Assembly (NCBI GenBank): GCA_904501965.1
Contig: CAJGCS010000064.1
Coordinates: 1 to 6,293, forward strand
Source: an uncultured Bacilli bacterium
GTDB taxonomy: Bacteria; Bacillota_I; Bacilli_A; ML615J-28; CAG-313
Length of the DNA stretch: 6,293 nucleotides
Direction: 5' to 3'
Shown here: one piece after another, positions 1-5,075 of the stretch
Layout: every line of letters starts with the position of its first letter
Numbering within the stretch: the stretch's first letter is position 1
Notes under the pieces: model-generated
The model's input: only the letters and a program-made list of their open reading frames with translations
Databases searched by the model: none
Told to the model about the DNA's origin: nothing
Translations under genes and position numbers: made by a program

Positions 1-1
1 A

Positions 2-1951
2 GAAAAAGAAGTAACACCGCTTCAATTAAAACTAAATCAAATTAGTAAAGTTATTAGTATTTTATGTTTAGTTATTTGTGCTGTTGTTTTTGGTATTAAT
101 TTTATTGCGGATACATCAAACGCGATGGGTGCATTCTTAACAGCGGTTGCTTTAGCCGTTGCATCAATTCCAGAAGGACTTGCAACTGTAGTTACTGTTG
201 TTCTTTCAATTGGTGTTGAAAAAATGGTTAAGAAAAATGCAATTGTTAAAAAACTTCCTGCTGTTGAAACACTAGGTTGTGCCTCAGTTATTTGTAGTGA
301 CAAAACTGGCACACTTACTCAAAATAAAATGACAGTTGTAAAATATTATCAATCAAGCTTACATGATATCACTGATGAATTAAGTGAAGAAGATAAGAAA
401 ATGATTGAATTCTTTGCAATTTGTTCTGATGCATCTTCAACTATCGTTGATGGCGTAAGAAAAGATATTGGAGACCCAACAGAGGTTGCATTAGTTGTTG
501 CAATGCAAAATTATGTAAAAGAACCTACATTTACTAAATATACTCGTGCCTACGATTTACCGTTTGATTCTGATCGTAAAATGATGAGTGTTATCTTAGA
601 TTATGAAGGCAAATATTTAGTAATTACAAAAGGTGCACCAGATATTGTTTTATCAAGATGTGAAAACAAAGATTCTGTTTATAATGATGCAATGAATGCA
701 AATGATGAAATGGCATCCAATGCTCTTAGAATATTAGCTGTTGCATATAAAATAGTAGATGAAGTAAATGAACTTACAAGTGATGCAATTGAAAATAACC
801 TTACTTTCTTAGGACTTGTTGGTATGATTGACCCTGCAAGACCAGAAGTTAAGGATGCTATTAAACTTGCATCTCATGCAGGTATTAAAACCGTTATGAT
901 TACTGGTGATCACGTTTCTACTGCTAAAGCTATTGCAAAAGAACTTAATATTTTAGGAGAAGGCGATATTGCTTTATCAAGTGCTGAGTTAAAAGAATTA
1001 TCAGACGAAGAATTAGAAGCAAACATTGAAAAATACAGAGTATATGCTCGTGTTGCTCCAGAAGATAAGGTGCGTATTGTTAAAGCATGGCAAAGTAAAG
1101 GTCATGTTGTTGCAATGACTGGTGATGGTGTAAATGATTCACCTGCTCTTAAAAAAGCTGATATTGGTTGTGCAATGGGTATTACTGGAACAGACGTTGC
1201 AAAAGAAGCAGCTGAAGTTGTTTTAGTAGATGATAACTTCCAAACAATTGTTAGTGCTGTTCATCAAGGTCGTGGCATTTATGCAAATATTAAAAAAGTA
1301 GTTAAATATTTATTATCAAGTAATATTGGTGAAGTGTTAACAATCTTTGTTGCATCAATCATTGGTCTATTTAATAAAGACTTTGGTATTCCACTACTTG
1401 CAATGCATCTACTTTGGGTTAACTTAATTACAGATAGTTTACCTGCATTTGCACTTGGCTGTGAAGAACCAGAACCTGATGTAATGGATGAAGCACCTAG
1501 ACCTAAGAAAGAAAGTTTCTTTGCACATGGTATGGCAGCTACTATTATTTTAGAAGGTATTATGATTGGTGGAATTACACTTGCAGCTTATATTATCGGA
1601 CATTACTTTGGTAACGTAATTCAATCAGGTGTTGAGAATAATGTTCTTGCTCAAACAATGGCGTTTGTTACTTTATCTTCAGCTCAATTATTCCATGCAT
1701 TTAATGTTAAAACAGATCATACTTTATTTACAAAGAAATTATTTAATAATAAATTCTTATGGGGTGCATTTGCACTAGGATTTATCCTACAATTATGTAT
1801 TATCTATATTCCAGGTTTAAATACATTATTTAAAGTAACTCCATTGCATATTGTTCCATTATTAATTTGTGTTGCTCTTGCAATGAGTACAATCTTAATT
1901 ATTGAAATTACTAAGTTAATTAAATTACTTATAAAGAAAATGAAAAAATAA
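2..1951 (+). CDS. P-type calcium-transporting ATPase, 5'-truncated by window edge
   Basis: This is a P2A-type cation pump of the PacL/LMCA1/SERCA family, which uses ATP to export Ca2+ across the cytoplasmic membrane. The frame is open to the left edge, and 649 residues are visible. Family members are usually about 880-910 residues, so roughly 230-260 are missing, including M1, M2 and the actuator domain with its TGE motif. The ATG at 125 is internal, because upstream codons already encode M3. In visible numbering: M3 about 16-36; M4 with IPEGL, Glu58; phosphorylated Asp100 in DKTGT; nucleotide-binding KGAP at 210-213; TGD at 301-303; hinge TGDGVNDSP at 373-381; M5 SSNIGEV (Asn441, Glu444); M6 NLITDSLPA (Asn474, Thr477, Asp478); then M7-M10 and a lysine-rich tail. 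Residues matching SERCA Ca2+ site II are present. In M8 a Gln (562) aligns with SERCA site-I Glu908, suggesting one Ca2+ per cycle (inference). Mn2+ transport cannot be excluded. A terminator follows directly. Confidence 0.93.
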   Translation, partial: EKEVTPLQLKLNQISKVISILCLVICAVVFGINFIADTSNAMGAFLTAVALAVASIPEGLATVVTVVLSIGVEKMVKKNAIVKKLPAVETLGCASVICSDKTGTLTQNKMTVVKYYQSSLHDITDELSEEDKKMIEFFAICSDASSTIVDGVRKDIGDPTEVALVVAMQNYVKEPTFTKYTRAYDLPFDSDRKMMSVILDYEGKYLVITKGAPDIVLSRCENKDSVYNDAMNANDEMASNALRILAVAYKIVDEVNELTSDAIENNLTFLGLVGMIDPARPEVKDAIKLASHAGIKTVMITGDHVSTAKAIAKELNILGEGDIALSSAELKELSDEELEANIEKYRVYARVAPEDKVRIVKAWQSKGHVVAMTGDGVNDSPALKKADIGCAMGITGTDVAKEAAEVVLVDDNFQTIVSAVHQGRGIYANIKKVVKYLLSSNIGEVLTIFVASIIGLFNKDFGIPLLAMHLLWVNLITDSLPAFALGCEEPEPDVMDEAPRPKKESFFAHGMAATIILEGIMIGGITLAAYIIGHYFGNVIQSGVENNVLAQTMAFVTLSSAQLFHAFNVKTDHTLFTKKLFNNKFLWGAFALGFILQLCIIYIPGLNTLFKVTPLHIVPLLICVALAMSTILIIEITKLIKLLIKKMKK

Positions 1952-1954
1952 TAC

Positions 1955-1986
1955 AAAAAGTGCTAAAGAATTCTTTAGCACTTTTT
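1955..1986 (+). terminator. Rho-independent terminator after the Ca2+-ATPase (perfect palindrome)
   Basis: This is a 32-bp perfect palindrome starting 4 bases after the ATPase stop codon. The stem core GTGCTAAAG/CTTTAGCAC closes on AATT, and the outer arms are AAAAA and TTTTT. The transcript forms a hairpin followed by a U run, as in intrinsic terminators. Because the A and T tracts are symmetric, it should also stop transcription from the other strand. Confidence 0.9.
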
Positions 1987-2012
1987 ATTGAGTATAATCA
2001 AACAAAAAAACA

Positions 2013-2046
2013 CAAAAATATGATATAATATATTGAAATATTTTTG
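2013..2046. repeat. Inverted repeat straddling the pyk -10 region (possible operator)
   Basis: Nine-base perfect arms, CAAAAATAT (2013-2021) and ATATTTTTG (2038-2046), are separated by 16 bases. They bracket the extended -10 element and the predicted transcription start. The position suits a repressor-binding operator. The arms are almost pure A/T, however, so chance is a serious alternative. This is a candidate only. Confidence 0.3.
2021..2029 (+). promoter_or_regulatory. Extended -10 promoter for the pyk operon
   Basis: TGATATAAT is a consensus TATAAT (2024-2029) preceded by TG one base upstream, the extended -10 form used by the housekeeping sigma factor. No good TTGACA-like -35 lies 16-18 bases upstream (AACAAA at 2001-2006), which is tolerated at extended -10 promoters. 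The predicted start near 2036 gives a leader of about 30 nt before the pyk ATG. Confidence 0.7.
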
Positions 2047-2055
2047 CTTGTACAA

Positions 2056-2061
2056 GAGGTG
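2056..2061 (+). promoter_or_regulatory. Ribosome binding site of pyk
   Basis: GAGGTG ends 6 bases before the ATG at 2068 and fixes that codon as the start. The in-frame TTG at 2044 lies upstream of this site, has no Shine-Dalgarno sequence of its own, and would sit almost at the predicted 5' end of the mRNA. Confidence 0.8.
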
Positions 2062-2067
2062 TTGCAC

Positions 2068-3486
2068 ATGGAAAATAATACTAAAATAATATGTACAATC
2101 GGACCTGCAATTGATAATGAAAATAGTTTAGTTAAAATGTTTAAACTTGGAATGGATATTGCAAGACTTAACTTTTCACATCAAACTCCTGAAACAGCAA
2201 TAGAACAAATTGCAAGAATCAGAAGTGCATCAGAAAAAGCTAACAAGCATGTTGCTATTATGTTAGATACAAAAGGCCCTGAGATTCGTGTGGGAATGTT
2301 TGAAAATGGAAGTTGCGAGTTTAAAGAAGGAGACATCGTTAAACTTGTTAAAGAAGAAGTTTTAGGAAATCATGAAAGATTCCATATTAATTGTAAGGAA
2401 TTATTTGACGATGTTAAAAAAGGTGATAAACTTCTTATTGATGATGGAAAAATCACTTTAGAAGTTATGGAAGTAATTAGTGATACAATTACTTGTGTAT
2501 TTTTAAATGATGGTATCGTTAAAAATAAAAAAGGTATTAATGCTCCTGGTGTAGACCTTACAATGCCATTTATCTCTAAAAAAGATTATGAAGATATTAA
2601 ATTTGGTTGCGAACAAGGAGTAGATGCTTTCGCTTTATCATTTGTTAGAAATGCCGATGATGTATTAGAAGTAAGAAAACTTCTTGAAGAATTTAACTAT
2701 AAAAATGTTGAAATTATCTCAAAAATAGAAAGTAAACAAAGTATTGATAACATTGATGAAATTCTAAAAGTATCTGATGGTATCATGGTAGCTCGTGGTG
2801 ACTTAGGTGTTGAGGTAGCTCCTGAACTTGTACCAATGTATCAAAAGAAGTTAATTAAACTTGCAAATGCCTATGGTAAATTCGTTATCACAGCAACTCA
2901 TATGTTAGAATCAATGATTGAAAATCCTCGTCCGACGAGAGCTGAGGCAAGTGACGTAGCCAACGCTATTTTAGATGGTAGTGATGCAATAATGCTTAGT
3001 GGTGAATCTGCAATTGGTAAATATCCTTTTGAAAGTGTAAAATACATGGAGAAGATTGCAGGTATTGCTGAATCAATGGTTGACCATAAAGCAATGCTTG
3101 ATAATGCATCAACTTATAGCTTAGGTACTAAAAATGACGCTGTTTCAATGGCAGCTTGTGATATTGCAATAAAGATGAAAGATATTGCAGCTATTATCGC
3201 CTTTACGGAAACTGGTGGTACTGCAAAACGTATCTTTAAGTTTAGACCAAGAGTACCGGTTATTGCTTGTACAGATAGCGAAAAAACAGGAAGAAGACTT
3301 GCGTTTTATCGCGGGATTCATACTGTAGTTGCAAGATATATTGATGACTTAAGTATGTGCGATGAAATCGCATGTTCTGTAGCTTCATCTGTTGGTCTTA
3401 AAAAAGGAAAACAAATTATTATTATTGCTGGATTTGGCGAAACACATGGTGTTACAAACACAATAAGAATAATTGATATTAAATAG
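2068..3486 (+). CDS. pyk: Pyruvate kinase
   Basis: Pyruvate kinase catalyses phosphoenolpyruvate + ADP to pyruvate + ATP, the last step of glycolysis, in the cytoplasm. It has 472 residues, the usual length for the short bacterial form, and lacks the extra C-terminal PEP-utiliser-like domain of Bacillus enzymes. The N-terminus has TKIICTIGPA and ARLNFSH (Arg33, Asn35, Ser37). LDTKGPEIR (67-74) follows; Glu72 matches Glu117 of the rabbit muscle enzyme, the residue associated with K+ dependence. The B lid domain spans about 71-167. The active-site signature IISKIES has catalytic Lys219 and metal ligand Glu221, and ARGDLGVE has metal ligand Asp245. NPRPTRAEASDVANAILDG and MLSGES are also present. 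The C domain has FTETGGTA (379-386), the effector-loop region. Oddities are Gln39 after NFSH, where Gly is usual, and His278 in ATHML, where Gln is usual. The oadB-type gene follows after 19 bases without a terminator. Confidence 0.97.
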   Translation: MENNTKIICTIGPAIDNENSLVKMFKLGMDIARLNFSHQTPETAIEQIARIRSASEKANKHVAIMLDTKGPEIRVGMFENGSCEFKEGDIVKLVKEEVLGNHERFHINCKELFDDVKKGDKLLIDDGKITLEVMEVISDTITCVFLNDGIVKNKKGINAPGVDLTMPFISKKDYEDIKFGCEQGVDAFALSFVRNADDVLEVRKLLEEFNYKNVEIISKIESKQSIDNIDEILKVSDGIMVARGDLGVEVAPELVPMYQKKLIKLANAYGKFVITATHMLESMIENPRPTRAEASDVANAILDGSDAIMLSGESAIGKYPFESVKYMEKIAGIAESMVDHKAMLDNASTYSLGTKNDAVSMAACDIAIKMKDIAAIIAFTETGGTAKRIFKFRPRVPVIACTDSEKTGRRLAFYRGIHTVVARYIDDLSMCDEIACSVASSVGLKKGKQIIIIAGFGETHGVTNTIRIIDIK

Positions 3487-3490
3487 TAAG

Positions 3491-3496
3491 AAAGGA
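3491..3496 (+). promoter_or_regulatory. Ribosome binding site of the decarboxylase beta-subunit gene
   Basis: AAAGGA lies 9 bases before the ATG at 3506 and supports that start over an in-frame TTG at 3473. The TTG overlaps the end of pyk and has no suitable site in front of it. Confidence 0.7.
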
Positions 3497-3505
3497 ATAA
3501 ATAAA

Positions 3506-4705
3506 ATGGAATATTTATTAGAGGGTATACAAGGATTAATAAATGAACCTGGTCGTATTGTAATGATGATCATTGGTTGTGTATTAATCTTCTTAGCTAT
3601 TAAAAAAGGACTTGAACCAGCTCTTTTATTACCAATGGGTTTTGGTGCTATCTTAGTTAATATCCCAGCATCTGGTGCTATTAATCAAGTTATAGGTGGT
3701 TTAATCGAACAAAATGGTATTATTGAATGGTTATTTGAAATTGGTATTGAAGCTAGTGAAGCCTTACCTTTATTATTATTTATAGGTATTGGGGCAATGA
3801 TGGACTTTGGACCAATCTTATCAAATCCAAAATTAATGTTATTTGGTGCTGCTGCTCAAGCTGGTATCTTTATTACAATCATCTTAGCTCAATTATTAGG
3901 CTATCCAATTGCTGATGCTGCAAGTATTGGTATTATTGGTGCAGCTGATGGACCTACATCAATTCTTGTATCACAAGTATTAGATAGTAAGTTCGTAGGT
4001 GCAATTGCAGTTGCAGCTTATTCATACATGGCACTTGTTCCAATTATTCAACCAATCGTTATGAAACTTTGTACTACAAAGAAAGAACGTCAAATTAAAA
4101 TGGAATATAAACCTGCATCTGTTTCTAAAACAACGCGTATTATATTCCCAATTGCCGTTACTGTTATTGCGGGGTTAGTTGCTCCTGCATCAGTTTCTTT
4201 AGTTGGTTTCTTAATGTTCGGTAACTTATTAAGAGAATGTGGTGTTCTTGATTCATTAAAAGAAGAAGCAAGTTCACATTTATCAAATCTAATTACATTA
4301 CTACTTGGTATTACAGTATCATTTAGTATGTATCATGAACAATTCTTATCAGTTGATACTTTAATTATCATGGGTTTAGGCCTTGCAGCATTCGTATTTG
4401 ATACATTTGGTGGTATCATGTTTGCTAAATTCTTAAATCTATTTAGTAAGAAGAAAATCAATCCACTTGTTGGTGCAGCTGGTATTTCTGCCTTCCCAAT
4501 GGCAAGCCGTGTTGTACAAAAGGTTGGTTTAGAAGCTGATCCATCTAACCACTTATTAATGCATGCAGCTGGTGCTAACGTTGCCGGTCAAATTGCATCA
4601 GTAGTAGCTGGTGGTGTATTACTTAGCATCGTTCCAACATTTATGGGTGGAGCTGAACAAGGATTTAACTTAATTACTTGGTTTATCAAGTTACTTGGTT
4701 TCTAG
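3506..4705 (+). CDS. oadB: Sodium ion-translocating decarboxylase, beta subunit (OadB/GcdB/MmdB family)
   Basis: This integral membrane subunit of biotin-dependent Na+ pumps removes CO2 from carboxybiotin and uses the energy to export Na+. It has 399 residues, a full-length family member, with about nine to eleven hydrophobic segments (for example about 17-34, 84-98, 109-131, 139-157, 162-186, 212-242, 285-306 and 355-378). Family signatures include GIGAMMDFGP (94-103), GIIGAADGPTS (142-152; Asp148 matches the essential Na+-site Asp203 of Klebsiella OadB), AIAVAAYSYMALVPIIQP (167-183), GNLLRECGV, KINPLVGAAGISAFPM and NHLLMHAAGANVAGQIAS (Asn358 and Ser365 in the conserved late helix). The substrate (oxaloacetate, glutaconyl-CoA or methylmalonyl-CoA) is set by an alpha subunit not encoded here, so the symbol marks the family only. 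The gene is likely co-transcribed with pyk upstream and the 73-residue gene downstream. Position next to pyruvate kinase hints at oxaloacetate/pyruvate chemistry, which is inference. Confidence 0.95.
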   Translation: MEYLLEGIQGLINEPGRIVMMIIGCVLIFLAIKKGLEPALLLPMGFGAILVNIPASGAINQVIGGLIEQNGIIEWLFEIGIEASEALPLLLFIGIGAMMDFGPILSNPKLMLFGAAAQAGIFITIILAQLLGYPIADAASIGIIGAADGPTSILVSQVLDSKFVGAIAVAAYSYMALVPIIQPIVMKLCTTKKERQIKMEYKPASVSKTTRIIFPIAVTVIAGLVAPASVSLVGFLMFGNLLRECGVLDSLKEEASSHLSNLITLLLGITVSFSMYHEQFLSVDTLIIMGLGLAAFVFDTFGGIMFAKFLNLFSKKKINPLVGAAGISAFPMASRVVQKVGLEADPSNHLLMHAAGANVAGQIASVVAGGVLLSIVPTFMGGAEQGFNLITWFIKLLGF

Positions 4706-4709
4706 GAGG
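4704..4709 (+). promoter_or_regulatory. Shine-Dalgarno site overlapping the oadB stop codon
   Basis: AGGAGG starts inside the TAG stop codon of the beta-subunit gene and ends 6 bases before the ATG at 4716. It is close to the full anti-16S consensus and the strongest such site in the window. The overlap indicates tight, probably translationally coupled, expression of the two proteins. Confidence 0.85.
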
Positions 4710-4715
4710 TAGGAT

Positions 4716-4937
4716 ATGGGTGCTATATTAGATTTCTTAGATATGGTTAAAGAAGCTTTCGTCTTAGTATATGAAGGTGCTCTTGAAATGTTATTTAACA
4801 TTCGTTATTCTCTTTCAATCTTCTGGAAGGGTTTACTTGCAATCTTTATTGCCCTTGGTGTAATAATGGTTGTAACAATGTTATTAAATCTTATAATTAA
4901 TAAAATTGAATCAAAGAAGAAATTAAAAAATAAATAG
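4716..4937 (+). CDS. Small single-span membrane protein, possible gamma-like partner of the Na+-pump decarboxylase
   Basis: I do not firmly recognise this 73-residue protein. Residues 1-36 look amphipathic, with acidic and hydrophobic residues alternating. Residues 39-61 form one strong membrane span (GLLAIFIALGVIMVVTMLLN). The tail from 62 is lysine-rich (KIESKKKLKNK), which suggests a cytoplasmic C-terminus. The gene begins 10 bases after the oadB-type stop with a near-perfect Shine-Dalgarno site and is followed by a terminator, so it is the last gene of the operon. Known OadG gamma subunits are also small single-span proteins with a GVVFLFL-type helix, which the GVIMVVTMLL stretch resembles. 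A gamma-like role in assembling or anchoring the pump is therefore plausible, but it rests on context and topology only. Typical OadG has the helix nearer the N-terminus. Confidence 0.8.
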   Translation: MGAILDFLDMVKEAFVLVYEGALEMLFNIRYSLSIFWKGLLAIFIALGVIMVVTMLLNLIINKIESKKKLKNK

Positions 4938-4965
4938 AGGAATGGTTTTAACCATTCCTTTTTTT
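4938..4965 (+). terminator. Rho-independent terminator of the pyk-oadB operon
   Basis: The arms AGGAATGGTT (4938-4947) and AACCATTCCT (4950-4959) are perfectly complementary around a TT centre; the working loop is probably TTTTAA on an 8-bp stem. A run of seven T (4959-4965) follows. It begins at the base after the stop codon of the 73-residue gene. Confidence 0.93.
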
Positions 4966-4967
4966 AG

Positions 4968-5002
4968 GGAACAAATTACACATAAAAATGTAAAAATGTT
5001 CC
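4968..5002. repeat. Nested imperfect inverted repeat between the operon terminator and the lipoprotein promoter
   Basis: The outer arms are GGAACA (4968-4973) and TGTTCC (4997-5002). The inner arms are TTACA (4976-4980) and TGTAA (4989-4993), with short A-rich internal loops. It could be a weak second hairpin or a regulator site upstream of the lipoprotein gene. No T run follows immediately, so it is not a standard terminator. Its function is unknown. Confidence 0.35.
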
Positions 5003-5036
5003 TTAACTAGTTTTTATACATATTAAATGTAAAAAT
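4986..5036. repeat. 12-bp direct repeat upstream of the lipoprotein gene
   Basis: AAATGTAAAAAT occurs exactly at 4986-4997 and again at 5025-5036, 39 bases apart. A shorter tandem, AAAAATGT twice, runs from 4984 to 4999. The second full copy covers the expected -35 region of the lipoprotein promoter. These could be binding sites for a regulator, or chance in AT-rich DNA. Confidence 0.3.
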
Positions 5037-5046
5037 ATCAAGAAAA

Positions 5047-5055
5047 TGATATAAT
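5047..5055 (+). promoter_or_regulatory. Extended -10 promoter for the lipoprotein gene
   Basis: TGATATAAT repeats the extended -10 seen before pyk, and the identity runs on through TGATATAATATA. The -35 region is again poor (ATGTAA at 5027-5032). The transcription start should fall near 5062, only about 14 nt before the ATG at 5076 and within a few bases of the Shine-Dalgarno site TGGAGG (5065-5070). The leader is therefore very short, or the true start is slightly upstream. Confidence 0.6.
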
Positions 5056-5075
5056 ATAATAAAATGGAGGTTTAT

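Noticed and set aside
125..127. ATG as the real start of the Ca2+-ATPase
   Set aside because: The same frame is open to the left edge and encodes the M3 helix typical of the family. The protein would otherwise lack M1-M3 and the actuator domain, and no Shine-Dalgarno site precedes this ATG.
37..312. Minus-strand open frame opposite the ATPase
   Set aside because: It is antisense to the conserved M3/M4 and phosphorylation motif, with low-complexity Thr/Ile/Ala content and no ribosome binding site or domain. It is a shadow of the real gene.
1993..1998. Additional TATAAT box just after the ATPase terminator
   Set aside because: There is no TG extension, and the -35 position would fall inside the terminator stem. 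The element at 2021-2029 is far better placed.
2044..2067. Upstream TTG start for pyruvate kinase, adding 8 residues
   Set aside because: It lies before the Shine-Dalgarno site and near the predicted mRNA 5' end. Pyruvate kinases normally begin just before the TKI.CTIGP motif, as from ATG 2068.
3473..3505. Upstream TTG start for the beta subunit, adding 11 residues and overlapping pyk
   Set aside because: AAAGGA with 9-base spacing fits ATG 3506, and the extra residues match nothing in the family.
3385..3573. Minus-strand open frame across the pyk/oadB junction
   Set aside because: It spans the ends of two well-supported genes and has no recognisable protein features.
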